Assembly (NCBI RefSeq): GCF_014640075.1
Contig: NZ_BMGG01000004.1
Coordinates: 567,048-631,047 of the forward strand
Source: Chelatococcus reniformis
GTDB taxonomy: Bacteria; Pseudomonadota; Alphaproteobacteria; Rhizobiales; Beijerinckiaceae
Direction of reading: 5' to 3'
DNA: 64,000 nucleotides
Shown: one piece after another, positions 25,838 through 34,285 of the stretch
Layout of the letters: every line of letters begins with the position of its first letter
Position numbering within the stretch: the stretch's first letter is position 1
Translations under genes and position numbers: made by a program
Notes under the pieces: model-generated
Told to the model about the DNA's origin: nothing
Databases searched by the model: none
What the model saw: only the letters and a program-made list of their open reading frames with translations

Positions 25838-27123
25838 TCGAGCCGCCCTTCGCGCTCCGTCTCTATCGCTCCGGCATGGCCGCGCTCGAGCCGTTGGCCA
25901 TGGGCATCCTCATGTACCGCAAGCGGCGCGGCAAGGAGGATCCGGTGCGCATTCCGGAGCGGCGGGGGCACGCCGGCGTGCTGCGCCCGCAGGGCCGGAT
26001 CGCCTGGTTGCACGGCGCCAGCGTCGGCGAATCGATCTCGATCCTGCCGATCATCGAGCGTTTGACGCGGCGCGGCTTCACCGTGCTGGTGACCACAGGG
26101 ACGCGCTCCTCCGCCAAGGTGCTGGCCACCCGCCTGCCGCCTGGCGCCTTTCATCAGTTCGTGCCGCTTGACGTGCCGCGCTACGTGCGGCGCTTCCTCG
26201 ACTATTGGACGCCGAACCTGGCGCTCATCGCCGAGTCCGAGATCTGGCCGAACATGATCATGGAGCTGGAGGAGCGGTCCATTCCACTGATCGTGGTCAA
26301 TGGTCGCATGTCGGAGCGCTCGTTCCGCCGCTGGCAGAAGATGCCGCTGACGGCGCGGGCGATCCTGGAGCGGATCGACATCTGCCTCACCCAGACCAAG
26401 GCCGATGCGGAGCGCGTGGCCCGGCTCGGCGCGCCCCGCGTCACGGTCGCCGGCAATCTGAAGTTCGACGCGCCCGCGCCCCCGGCCGATGCCGCCACCC
26501 TGGCGATGCTCTCGGGCTTGATCAGCGGCCGTCCGGTGTGGATGGCGGCGAGCACCCATGGTGCCGAGGACGAGGTGGTGTGCGCCGTTCACCGTAGCCT
26601 GGCCGGGCGCTTCCCCAAGCTGCTGACTTTCCTTGCGCCCCGTCATCCCGAGCGCGGCGAACACGTGGCCGCGGTCGCCGCCGCGGAGGGCCTCAAGGTG
26701 GTGCGCCGCTCCTCCGGCCGGCCGCCGGGGCCGGATACGGATGTCTACGTCGTCGACAGTATCGGCGAGCTCGGCCTCTACTACCGTCTGGCGCCGGTGG
26801 TCCTGATGGGCGGATCTCTGGTTCCCCACGGCGGTCAGAACCCGATCGAGCCGGCCAAGCTCGGCACCGCCATCCTGCATGGCCCCCACGTCCACAACTT
26901 CGCCGACGTCTACGCGGCGCTGGACCGGGCGGACGGGGCCCTGCCGGTATCCGATGGCGAAACGCTCGCGCTCGCCGTTGCCGCGCTGCTGAGGGACCAT
27001 GCCCGCGTGCGTGCCATGGCGCGCGCGGCGACCGCCATCGTCGAGCAGCACGGCGGCGCCCTGGAGCGGACCCTCCTCGCTATCGAGCCCTATATTCTGC
27101 AGATGGATCTCGAGCGGCTCTAG
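25834..27123 (+). CDS. waaA: 3-deoxy-D-manno-octulosonic acid transferase
   Basis: A 429-residue inner-membrane GT30 enzyme transferring Kdo to lipid A precursor. Motifs: WLHGASVGES near residue 60, AESEIWPNMI, NGRMSERSFRRW, and the C-terminal GGSLVPHGGQNPIEPAKLG donor-binding segment. ATG 25834 overlaps the previous stop; the longer frame upstream lies inside the acyltransferase gene. Its TAG stop (27121-27123) is also the first bases of a dispersed repeat. Confidence 0.96.
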   Translation: MIEPPFALRLYRSGMAALEPLAMGILMYRKRRGKEDPVRIPERRGHAGVLRPQGRIAWLHGASVGESISILPIIERLTRRGFTVLVTTGTRSSAKVLATRLPPGAFHQFVPLDVPRYVRRFLDYWTPNLALIAESEIWPNMIMELEERSIPLIVVNGRMSERSFRRWQKMPLTARAILERIDICLTQTKADAERVARLGAPRVTVAGNLKFDAPAPPADAATLAMLSGLISGRPVWMAASTHGAEDEVVCAVHRSLAGRFPKLLTFLAPRHPERGEHVAAVAAAEGLKVVRRSSGRPPGPDTDVYVVDSIGELGLYYRLAPVVLMGGSLVPHGGQNPIEPAKLGTAILHGPHVHNFADVYAALDRADGALPVSDGETLALAVAALLRDHARVRAMARAATAIVEQHGGALERTLLAIEPYILQMDLERL

Positions 27124-27233
27124 AGCCTTTCTGTGTATCTTCGTTTTCTTCACGCGAACCGGCGTCCACTTCGCTCGAAAACGCTCTAGGGATACTGGCG
27201 CAGAAATGCTCATGATTCTTTGAATTGGAGCGC
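27121..27233. repeat. Dispersed intergenic repeat (two adjoining units)
   Basis: Unit one, 27121-27189, starts TAGAGC and ends CGCTCTAG, so its ends are inverted; its core CGGCGTCCACTTCGCT is identical to one at 60,740-60,755. Unit two, 27201-27233 (GAAATGCTCAT, then CTTTGAATTGGAGCGC), resembles 4412-4444. Such elements are common between Hyphomicrobiales genes. The first base triplet is the waaA stop codon. Confidence 0.75.
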
Positions 27234-27329
27234 GATGATCTTTCGTTCAAGCAGCAATGGGCTCCGGCGCATCGGTGTGGGCCTGATCCCATCCAGGTGC
27301 CGACGTTCCCGCTTGAGGATCATGGCCTA

Positions 27330-28340
27330 GTGCGGGCGCCCTCGTTCTGGTGGAACGAGCGGCCGAGCCTGCTTGCCCAGCTGTTGGCGCCGGCCGGCGC
27401 CGTCTATGGCTTCGTCACCGCACGGCGCATGGAGCGCCGCGGTGAGACGGTCGGGGTGCCGGTGATCTGTGTCGGCAATTTCGTGGCCGGCGGCGCGGGC
27501 AAGACACCGGCGGCGATCGCCATCGCCGGCCGGCTCGCCGCTGCAGGCGAGCGGCCCATGTTCGTGACGCGCGGCTACGGCGGGACGGCGGCCGGGCCGC
27601 TGCTGGTCGATCCGCAGACGCACACCGCGGTCGAGGTGGGCGACGAGCCGCTGCTGCTGGCGCGCGCCGCGCCCACGGTGGTCGCCCGCGACCGCGTGCG
27701 CGGCGCGCGCTTGGCGGCGAGCCTTGGGGCAAGCATCGTCGTCCTCGACGACGGGCTTCAAAATCCCGGCCTGACCAAGACCCTCGCGCTCGCCGTCGTC
27801 GATGGCGAGACCGGCGTCGGCAACGGCCTGCCGTTGCCCGCCGGGCCGCTGCGGGCCTCGGTCGGCGCGCAGCTTCCCCATGTCGACGCGGTCGTGCTCA
27901 TCGGCGAGGGGGCGGCGGGCGAGCGCCTCGCCGAGCGGGCCGCCGCCGCCGGCAAGCCGGTCTGCCGCGGGCGACTGAGGCCGGACGCCGCCGCGCTCGC
28001 CGCGCTCGAGGGCGCGCGGGTGCTCGCCTTCGCCGGCATCGGCCGCCCTCAGAAATTCTTCAGGACTCTGGCCCAATCCGGTGTGCTAGTGGAGGAGCGC
28101 GTGGCGTTCCCCGATCATCATGCCTTCGGCCGCGGCGAGGTGGCCGACATGATCAAGCGCGCCGATGCACGCGGCCTTGTCCTCGTCACCACAGAGAAGG
28201 ACGCCGTGCGCCTCGCCGGTGTCTCGGACTTGGCCGCCACCCGGGGCCGGGTGAAGACGCTCCCCGTGACGCTCGAGGTGGACGATGCGGCCGCGCTCGA
28301 CCGGCTGCTGACCCGGGCGCTTGCCGGCAGCGGCGCGTAG
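27330..28340 (+). CDS. lpxK: Tetraacyldisaccharide 4'-kinase
   Basis: Inner-membrane-associated kinase that phosphorylates the lipid A disaccharide at the 4' position. A 336-residue protein with the P-loop GNFVAGGAGKTP near residue 55, VTRGYGG, and VLDDGLQNPGL. GTG 27330 is chosen because it gives the standard family start (RAPSFWW); the open frame upstream to 27225 runs through the repeat region. An upstream GAGG is about 12 nt away. It follows waaA in the conserved lipid A block. Confidence 0.93.
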   Translation: MRAPSFWWNERPSLLAQLLAPAGAVYGFVTARRMERRGETVGVPVICVGNFVAGGAGKTPAAIAIAGRLAAAGERPMFVTRGYGGTAAGPLLVDPQTHTAVEVGDEPLLLARAAPTVVARDRVRGARLAASLGASIVVLDDGLQNPGLTKTLALAVVDGETGVGNGLPLPAGPLRASVGAQLPHVDAVVLIGEGAAGERLAERAAAAGKPVCRGRLRPDAAALAALEGARVLAFAGIGRPQKFFRTLAQSGVLVEERVAFPDHHAFGRGEVADMIKRADARGLVLVTTEKDAVRLAGVSDLAATRGRVKTLPVTLEVDDAAALDRLLTRALAGSGA

Positions 28341-28375
28341 CGGCGTCGTCGCGTCGACTGGGCGCGTGGAGCTTC

Positions 28376-28606
28376 TCAGGCGTCGCCGGCACCGAGCTTG
28401 AGGCCGCGGCGCATAAGCACGGCGTCCGGCGAGGCGTAAGCCTCCTGCAGGTCGACGCTCCAGTAGCGCAGCCCGTCGAGCGGAATGGCTACGCCGGTCA
28501 CGGCGCAGCGCACGAACGACCCCGGCCGCACGATGCGGTATTCCACAGGGCCGTACTCGAGGACGGCTTCGCCCTGTCCAAAGCCATCGGTATCATGCCG
28601 GTTCAT
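28376..28606 (-). CDS. DUF2093 family small protein
   Basis: A 76-residue protein containing GEAVLEYGPVEYRIVRPG, FVRCAVTGVAIPLDGLRYWSVD and QEAYASPDAV, the pattern of DUF2093. It is convergent with lpxK, where this family is normally found in Hyphomicrobiales. The compact beta-rich sequence with a single Cys suggests a small cytosolic protein. Function unknown. Confidence 0.85.
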   Translation of the reverse strand: MNRHDTDGFGQGEAVLEYGPVEYRIVRPGSFVRCAVTGVAIPLDGLRYWSVDLQEAYASPDAVLMRRGLKLGAGDA

Positions 28607-28617
28607 GGCGCACTTCT

Positions 28618-28657
28618 AGAGCATGTTGGGTGAAACTGGCTACCGGTTTTGAAGGAA
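28618..28657. repeat. Partial dispersed repeat (AGAGCATG type)
   Basis: The sequence starting TAGAGCATGTTGGGTG and continuing to CCGGTTTTGAAGG resembles short intergenic repeats common in Hyphomicrobiales. No second full copy was found here, although TAGAGCATG recurs at 56818-56826. Confidence 0.4.
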
Positions 28658-28698
28658 CGTGCGCCGACGTCCGCGCCGGCGCGGGAGACGCAACCCGC

Positions 28699-29496
28699 TC
28701 AAAGCAGGAGCGGGCCTATGCTTGCAGATGCGCTTTGCAGCATCGGCAGGTAGCGGTCGATCATGTCGCCGGTGGAAATCCGGTCGACATGGGCCCCTAT
28801 GTTGATGGCGGCTACGATCACGTCGTCGTAGCGACGAACGGGCACCGCGATCGAGCGGAAACCATCCTCCGCCTCCTGATCGACCAGGGAATAGCCTTTA
28901 CTTCGATCGGTGATGACCGTCGCCAGCAGGAGCTGCTTGTCGACGATGGTCAGCGGCGTCGCCTTGACCGGCTCCAGCGCATCAATCGTTCGTGCCAGCT
29001 CTTCATTGGAGAGGCCGCCCAGCAGCACCCGGCCAACCGATGTGCAATACGCCGGCAACCGATAGCCGATCTCCAGACCTGAAGAGAAAACGCGCGCCGG
29101 GCTGGCCCGCGCCACGAAGACGGCCTCGCCACCATCGAGGATCGCTAGCGAGCATACCTCTCTGGCCTGGCTCGCCAGGCGGTCCATGGCCGGCTGCATC
29201 ACCGCGACGATCTGGTTGGAGGACAGGTAAGCCGACGCGAGCGTGAGGACGCGCGGCAGCAGCTGGAAGAGCTTGCCATCCCCGCTGACGAACCCGGCAC
29301 GCTCGAGTGTGAACAGGATGCGCCGCGCGGTGGCGCGCGGCAAATTGGCGGCTTTGGCGACGTCGCTCAGCGTCATTTGTCGGTGCTCGGCCCCAAACAC
29401 CTGCAGCACCCGCAAGCCCCGATCGAGACTCTCAATGAAATTCGGGTCTTCCCTTCTGGCTTCCTCTTCCTCCGCTGTGCGGTTCAGTCTGGGCAT
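28699..29496 (-). CDS. IclR-family transcriptional regulator
   Basis: A 265-residue DNA-binding regulator. The N-terminal winged helix (about residues 22-80) contains ESLDRGLRVLQVFG and SDVAKAANLPRATARRILFTL. The C-terminal effector domain has EVCSLAILDGGEAVFVAR and GYRLPAYCTSVGRVLLGGLS, as in PcaU/PobR-type regulators of aromatic catabolism. ATG 29496 begins MPRLNRTAEEEE; an upstream frame to 29562 is less likely. It is divergent from the Rieske oxygenase gene, and a perfect palindrome in the shared region is its probable operator. Confidence 0.92.
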   Translation of the reverse strand: MPRLNRTAEEEEARREDPNFIESLDRGLRVLQVFGAEHRQMTLSDVAKAANLPRATARRILFTLERAGFVSGDGKLFQLLPRVLTLASAYLSSNQIVAVMQPAMDRLASQAREVCSLAILDGGEAVFVARASPARVFSSGLEIGYRLPAYCTSVGRVLLGGLSNEELARTIDALEPVKATPLTIVDKQLLLATVITDRSKGYSLVDQEAEDGFRSIAVPVRRYDDVIVAAINIGAHVDRISTGDMIDRYLPMLQSASASIGPLLL

Positions 29497-29758
29497 GCGT
29501 ACTTGGCCGTTCCTCGGGAGATTTCGCCCACCACTGGCCACCACAGCACAGTTCGAGCCCACGACGCCAGCACGCCCGACAGGCCGGCGCGTTCACGGTC
29601 GGCAGATCGATGTGCGCGGGCACCCAAGCGTGCGCCGCGGCCCCGAGCCATTCGTCCTCGTCGCTGCTCGCCTGCGCCATCAGGGCGCGTGCGCCACGTC
29701 GACGTGGACGCAGGAGGACAACGGAGGGTCCCTCGTCGACACCGAAACAACCGGTGTA

Positions 29759-29782
29759 CGAACATATGTGCGCTGATGTTTG
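29759..29782. promoter_or_regulatory. Imperfect inverted repeat, possible second regulator site
   Basis: CGAACAT (29759-29765) and ATGTTTG (29776-29782) pair with one mismatch across a 10-nt spacer. The half-site CGAACAT is identical to part of the perfect palindrome at 29916-29940, 150 bp away. This suggests the same protein may bind both, possibly for autoregulation of the IclR gene. Confidence 0.45.
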
Positions 29783-29883
29783 CGCGCAAGTCAGCGAGCA
29801 ATGACTGACGCCTGATCGGGTTGTCGGCGTATGGCGTCGGTAAAGTGACTGGAAATCGGGCGCACGGCGCGCGAAAAATACAC

Positions 29884-29911
29884 TTGATCTGGAATTGATC
29901 GAATATACAAT
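29884..29911 (+). promoter_or_regulatory. Candidate sigma-70-like promoter of the Rieske gene
   Basis: TTGATC (29884-29889) and TACAAT (29906-29911) with 16 nt between them approximate the -35 and -10 consensus. The predicted transcript would start within the palindrome at 29916-29940, a placement suited to repression by the divergent regulator. Eye-level prediction only. Confidence 0.4.
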
Positions 29912-29915
29912 CGTA

Positions 29916-29940
29916 CAAATGTTCGTACAGCGAACATTTG
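29916..29940. promoter_or_regulatory. Perfect 10-bp inverted repeat, probable IclR operator
   Basis: Arms CAAATGTTCG (29916-29925) and CGAACATTTG (29931-29940) with spacer TACAG. IclR-family regulators bind short palindromes of about this size in divergent promoters; the location between the regulator and the oxygenase gene supports the assignment. The arm CGAACAT recurs at 29759-29765. Confidence 0.65.
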
Positions 29941-30059
29941 GCTAACCGGAACGTATGCTCGCAAGCGAGGGGGTCGTTGGCGACCCGGCTGCATCCGTTG
30001 TTATCCGACCCGACGGCGACGCCGGCTTCGCCTGCAAAGTCCAGAGGAGGAACGCCGCC

Positions 30060-31418
30060 ATGATAAGCCAGCAGCAGAACGATCTGATCACGCGGATCGG
30101 GCCTGTGGATCCTGCGGGAAAGCTGATGCGGGCGTACTGGCAGCCGGCGGCCCTCATCGACGAGCTGGACGGCCCTCGGCCGGTCAAGGCGGTCAAGCTG
30201 CTCGGCGAGCATTTCGTGCTGTTCCGCGACGAAGCGGGGCGCTATGGGCTGATGGACCGTGACTGCCCGCACCGGGGCGCCGATCTCGCGTTCGGCCGGC
30301 TCGAGAACGGCGGCCTGCGCTGCGCCTTCCACGGCTGGCTGTTCGACGCCAACGGCAATTGCCTGGAGACTCCGGCCGAGCCGATCGGCTCGAACCTGTG
30401 CAGGAACGTCAAGCAGCGTGCATTCCCGGTCGTGGAGCGCAGCGGCATCCTGTGGGCCTATCTCGGTGCCGGCGAGCCGCCCGCGTTTCCCGAACTCGAC
30501 TGCTTCGTTGCGCCCGACGCATACACCTTCGCCTTCAAAGGCTTGATCGAGTGCAACTGGCTGCAGGCGCTCGAGGTCGGCATCGACCCCGCTCACGCTT
30601 CGTTCCTGCATCGGTTTTTCGAGGACGAGGATACGGCTCAGTCGTACGGCAAGCAGTTCCGCGGCGCCTCGGCCGACAGCGACCTGCCCATGACGCGGAT
30701 CCTGCGCGAATATGACCGGCCGATCATCAACGTGGAGCGCACCGAATACGGCTTGCGCCTGATCGCGCTGCGCCAGATCGATGAGGAGCGCACGCACGTG
30801 CGCGTCACCAACCAGCTGTTCCCGCACGGTTTCGTCATCCCGATGAGCACGGAGATGACGATCACCCAGTGGCACGTGCCGGTCGATGACACGCATTGCT
30901 ATTGGTATGCGGTCTTCACCAGCTATGCTCGGCCGGTCGACAAGCAGACGATGCGCGAGCAGCGGCTGCAGCTCTACGAGCTTCCGCACTACACGTCGCG
31001 CCGCAACAAGGCCAACGACTACGGCTTCGACCCGCACGAGCAGGCCACGGAGACCTACACGGGCATGGGTGTCGACATCAACGTCCACGACCAATGGGCG
31101 GTGGAGTCCATGGGCCCGATCCAGGACCGCACCCGCGAGCACCTGGGGCAGTCGGACAAGGCCATCATCCAATACCGTCGCCTGCTGCGTCAGGAGATCG
31201 AAAAGGCAGTTGCCGGCGACAAGCCGCTGCTGGTCCTCGACCAGGCGCATGCGCGCAGCATCCAGGGGCCTGCAACCATGGACGGCATCGGCCCGACGCG
31301 CGGTTGGGAGACCTATTGGATGGAGGTGGACGTCAAGCGTCGCCGCGGCGCGCCCTGGGCAGCGCCGGTGCCGGCGGAGATCGCGGCGAAAGTGCCCCAC
31401 CTCTCCGCCGCCGAATAG
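30060..31418 (+). CDS. Rieske non-haem iron oxygenase, alpha subunit (phthalate-dioxygenase-like)
   Basis: A 452-residue aromatic-ring-hydroxylating or demethylating oxygenase. The Rieske [2Fe-2S] motif is CPHRGADL then CAFHGW (residues about 67-90). The catalytic mononuclear iron site is in NWLQALEVGIDPAHASFLH (about 172-190), with the bridging Asp and two His. The single-component alpha type resembles phthalate 4,5-dioxygenase and O/N-demethylases. No beta subunit, ferredoxin or reductase gene is nearby, so electron partners must be elsewhere. ATG 30060 has AGAGGAGG upstream. Substrate unknown. Confidence 0.9.
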   Translation: MISQQQNDLITRIGPVDPAGKLMRAYWQPAALIDELDGPRPVKAVKLLGEHFVLFRDEAGRYGLMDRDCPHRGADLAFGRLENGGLRCAFHGWLFDANGNCLETPAEPIGSNLCRNVKQRAFPVVERSGILWAYLGAGEPPAFPELDCFVAPDAYTFAFKGLIECNWLQALEVGIDPAHASFLHRFFEDEDTAQSYGKQFRGASADSDLPMTRILREYDRPIINVERTEYGLRLIALRQIDEERTHVRVTNQLFPHGFVIPMSTEMTITQWHVPVDDTHCYWYAVFTSYARPVDKQTMREQRLQLYELPHYTSRRNKANDYGFDPHEQATETYTGMGVDINVHDQWAVESMGPIQDRTREHLGQSDKAIIQYRRLLRQEIEKAVAGDKPLLVLDQAHARSIQGPATMDGIGPTRGWETYWMEVDVKRRRGAPWAAPVPAEIAAKVPHLSAAE

Positions 31419-31429
31419 CGGGCCAGGCG

Positions 31430-32878
31430 ATGGACGCAACATCGCGCTTTGTCGTGCGACATGGGCTTTGGTCTGCCGAGCAGCACGAGGCGGCTGTCCG
31501 GCTGCGACGCACGGTCGAGGCGCAGGATCTCGATACCATACGCCTGTCGTTTCCCGATCAGCACGGCATCCTGCGCGGCAAGACGCTGGTGGCGAGCGAG
31601 GCGCTGAACGCGCTCGACAGCGGCTGCGCCATCACCACGACCATGCTGGCCAAGGACACCTCGCATCGCACCGTATTCCCGGTGTTCACGCCGGGCGGCG
31701 GCTTCGGCATGCGCGAGATGCAGGGAGCGGCCGATGTCCTGATGGTGCCCGATCCGACGACGTTCCGGGTGCTGCCGTGGTCGCCGCGGACGGGCTGGGT
31801 CCTGTGCGACATCTATTTCGCCGACGGCCGTCCGGTGCCCTTCGCCACACGCAATCTCTACCGGTCCGTGCTCGGCGGCCTGGCCGATCGCGGCTACGAC
31901 TTCGTGGCGGGCCTGGAGGTCGAGTTCCACGTCTTCAGGATCGAGAATATGCGCATGGCCCCCGCCGACGCGGGCCAGCCCGGCGCGCCGCCCGACGTCA
32001 GCCTGCTGTCGCATGGCTACCAATACCTCACCGAGCAGCGCTACGACCAGATGGAGCCGGTGCTGGAGCTCATCCGGCGCGATATCGTCGCGCTCGACCT
32101 GCCGCTGCGGTCGATCGAGGTCGAGTTCGGTCCGAGCCAGTGCGAGTTCACCTTCCAGCCGACCGTCGGGCTCGCTCCCGCCGATACGATGGTGCTGTTC
32201 CGCAGCGCCGTGAAGCAGATCTGCCGCCGTCACGGCTATCACGCGACCTTCATGTGCCGGCCGCGGATCCCACATGTGATGTCCTCGGGCTGGCACCTTC
32301 ATCAGTCCCTCGTCGCGCGCACCAGCGGCGCGAACGTCTTCATGGCGGGCGAGGGGGGCGAGGCGCTGTCGCCGCTCGGGCGCGGCTATCTGGCCGGGCT
32401 GCTGGAGCACGCACGGGCAGCGACGGTGTTCACGACGCCGACGATCAACGGCTACAAGCGCTACCGCACCTACTCGCTGGCGCCGGACCGCGCCATCTGG
32501 GGCCGCGACAATCGCGGCGTGATGATCCGCGTGCTCGGCGGCCCGGGCGATGCCGCGACGCGCCTCGAGAACCGCGTCGGCGAGCCGGCGGCCAACCCCT
32601 ACCTCTACATGGCCACTCAGATCCTCTCCGGCCTCGATGGCGTCGACCGCGGCCTCGATCCCGGTCCTTCGGCCGACACGCCCTACGAGACGACGGCCAA
32701 TCCGCTGCCGAAGACGCTGCGGGAGGCCGTGTTCGCGCTGAGCGACGATCCGTTCTTCAGAAGGACCATGGGCGCCGCGTTCGTCGACTATTACGTGCAC
32801 ATCAAGCACGCGGAGATCGAGCGCTTCCAGGCCGAGGTGACGGAATGGGAGCAGCGCGAATACTTCGAGATGTTCTGA
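31430..32878 (+). CDS. Glutamine-synthetase-family ligase (gamma-glutamyl-amine synthetase-like)
   Basis: A 482-residue GS-III/PuuA-like protein. Active-site segments are intact: GLEVEFHVF, GPSQCEFTF, SGWHLHQSL, NGYKRYRTYSLAP, and RLENRVGEPAANPYLYMA. Such enzymes ligate glutamate to ammonia, polyamines, isopropylamine or anilines. The DIYFADGRPVPFATRN start of the catalytic domain is typical. It follows the Rieske gene by 11 bp (ATG 31430), so both act in one pathway, plausibly gamma-glutamylation of an amine before or after oxygenation. It is unlikely to be the housekeeping GlnA. Confidence 0.88.
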   Translation: MDATSRFVVRHGLWSAEQHEAAVRLRRTVEAQDLDTIRLSFPDQHGILRGKTLVASEALNALDSGCAITTTMLAKDTSHRTVFPVFTPGGGFGMREMQGAADVLMVPDPTTFRVLPWSPRTGWVLCDIYFADGRPVPFATRNLYRSVLGGLADRGYDFVAGLEVEFHVFRIENMRMAPADAGQPGAPPDVSLLSHGYQYLTEQRYDQMEPVLELIRRDIVALDLPLRSIEVEFGPSQCEFTFQPTVGLAPADTMVLFRSAVKQICRRHGYHATFMCRPRIPHVMSSGWHLHQSLVARTSGANVFMAGEGGEALSPLGRGYLAGLLEHARAATVFTTPTINGYKRYRTYSLAPDRAIWGRDNRGVMIRVLGGPGDAATRLENRVGEPAANPYLYMATQILSGLDGVDRGLDPGPSADTPYETTANPLPKTLREAVFALSDDPFFRRTMGAAFVDYYVHIKHAEIERFQAEVTEWEQREYFEMF

Positions 32879-32961
32879 TGCGCCGGCGCATGGTCTCGGT
32901 TTGCCCCGGTCCTCCATCGAGACAGCGCCATTTGCGCCAGATAGTAACAAGGAAGGGATGG

Positions 32962-32984
32962 ATGCCCGGATAAAGTCCGGGCAT
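32962..32984. repeat. Hairpin repeat ATGCCCGGA/TCCGGGCAT
   Basis: A perfect 9-bp stem (32962-32970 with 32976-32984) and loop TAAAG. This is a very widespread alphaproteobacterial intergenic repeat. It separates the ligase gene from the transporter genes and might attenuate transcription, but no T-run follows. Confidence 0.7.
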
Positions 32985-33028
32985 GACGACAGGGCGGCGG
33001 ATCGTGCAGCGAACAAAGGGGAACTGAG

Positions 33029-34204
33029 ATGATCAAATCGTCCACACTGCTGTGCATGCTGGCCGCCGTCGGCCTGCTCGGCGGCCCGGCTGCGGCCGAT
33101 ACGATCAAGGTCGGCGTGATCGGCACCATGTCCGGCCCCTACGCGCTGTTCGGCAAGAACTTCAAGATGGGGATCGATGCTTGGGTGGCCCAGCACGGTA
33201 GCAAGGTCGGCAGCCACGAGGTCGAGTTCATCTATCGCGACGAGGAGGCGCCAAACCCGGCCAAGTCCAAGGCGATCGCCCAGGAACTGCTGGTCAAGGA
33301 CAAGGTCCAGTATCTCGCCGGCGTCTACTTCACACCCAATGCCATGGCCGTCGCGCCGCTGCTGGAGCAGGCCAAGGTCCCGCTCATCGTCATGAACGCG
33401 GCGACGTCGTCGATCGTGGAGAAGAGCCCCTTCATCGCCCGCACCTCCTTCACCATGTGGCAGAACACGGTGCCGGCCGCAAAGGTCGCCAGGGAGAGGG
33501 GCGCCAGCAAGGTTGCCATCGCCGTCACCGACTATGGCCCCGGCATCGATGCGGAGGCCGCTTTCAAGAAGACCTTCGAGGCCGGCGGCGGCACCATCGT
33601 CGAGGCGGTTCGCATGCCGCTCAACACCACCGACTTCAGCCCGATCATGCAGCGGATCAAGGATTCCGGCGCCGACACCATCTTCACCTTCCTGCCCGCC
33701 GGGCCGCCGACCCTGGCGTTCGTCAAGGCCTACATCGACAACGGCCTCAAGGCGGGGGGCATCAAGCTGATGTCGACGGGGGATGTCGTCACCGAGCCCG
33801 ATTTGCCGAACATCGGTGATGCGGGCTTGGGCATTCTCTCGACCTATCACTACGCCGTCTCGCACGACTCACCCGAGAATAAGGCGTTCCTCGACCAGCT
33901 CGTAAAGAGTGGCGGCAAGCTGGACGAGGTGACGATGACGGCGGTCGCCGCCTATGACGGCGCGCGGCTGATCTACAAGATGATCGAGGCGACCGATGGC
34001 AAGCAGGATCCGGACAAAGCCATCGCGGCCGTGAAGAATCTCAAATGGATGAGCCCGCGCGGCCCCGTGTCGATCGACCCCGAGACGCGGCACATCCGTC
34101 AGAACGTCTATCTGCGCGAGGTGGCCAAACGGGACGGCAAGCTGGAGAACAAGGAGGTCCAAACGTTCGAGGCGCAGCCGGACTGGGCGCTCAGCAAGCA
34201 ATAG
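33029..34204 (+). CDS. ABC transporter substrate-binding protein (branched-chain amino acid type)
   Basis: A 391-residue periplasmic type I binding protein with a signal peptide (LLCMLAAVGLLGGPAAA, cleaved before DTIKVG). The mature start IKVGVIGTMSGPYALFGKN and VEFIYRDEEAPNPAKSKAIAQELL match the Leu/Ile/Val-binding (Peripla_BP_6) family, many of which bind aromatic acids or amides rather than amino acids. First gene of the importer; it is placed just after the ligase, suggesting it captures the substrate of the Rieske/ligase pathway. Confidence 0.92.
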   Translation: MIKSSTLLCMLAAVGLLGGPAAADTIKVGVIGTMSGPYALFGKNFKMGIDAWVAQHGSKVGSHEVEFIYRDEEAPNPAKSKAIAQELLVKDKVQYLAGVYFTPNAMAVAPLLEQAKVPLIVMNAATSSIVEKSPFIARTSFTMWQNTVPAAKVARERGASKVAIAVTDYGPGIDAEAAFKKTFEAGGGTIVEAVRMPLNTTDFSPIMQRIKDSGADTIFTFLPAGPPTLAFVKAYIDNGLKAGGIKLMSTGDVVTEPDLPNIGDAGLGILSTYHYAVSHDSPENKAFLDQLVKSGGKLDEVTMTAVAAYDGARLIYKMIEATDGKQDPDKAIAAVKNLKWMSPRGPVSIDPETRHIRQNVYLREVAKRDGKLENKEVQTFEAQPDWALSKQ

Positions 34205-34285
34205 GGGACGTGCCCCCTCGCTTCCGACCGGCGCCCGGACAGGACGTGACATCGGTGGGCATGCCGGCCGCACGAGGATGACGCC

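Larger units (their letters stand above)
29497..30059. other. Divergent control region of the catabolic module
   Basis: About 563 bp separating the IclR gene from the Rieske oxygenase gene. The first 250 bp is GC-rich and featureless. From about 29,740 it becomes AT-richer and holds two inverted repeats (29759-29782 and 29916-29940) and a promoter-like pair (29884-29911). No further gene is convincing. Confidence 0.6.

Noticed and set aside
27225-27329. Longer N-terminus for lpxK beginning at 27225
   Set aside because: It would translate the dispersed-repeat region; the family start RAPSFWW follows GTG 27330.
31313-33865. An 850-codon open frame on the minus strand opposite the ligase and binding-protein genes
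   Set aside because: It runs antisense through two genes with intact active-site motifs and crosses the common intergenic repeat; its translation is low-complexity and matches nothing. It is a by-product of high GC in the third codon position.
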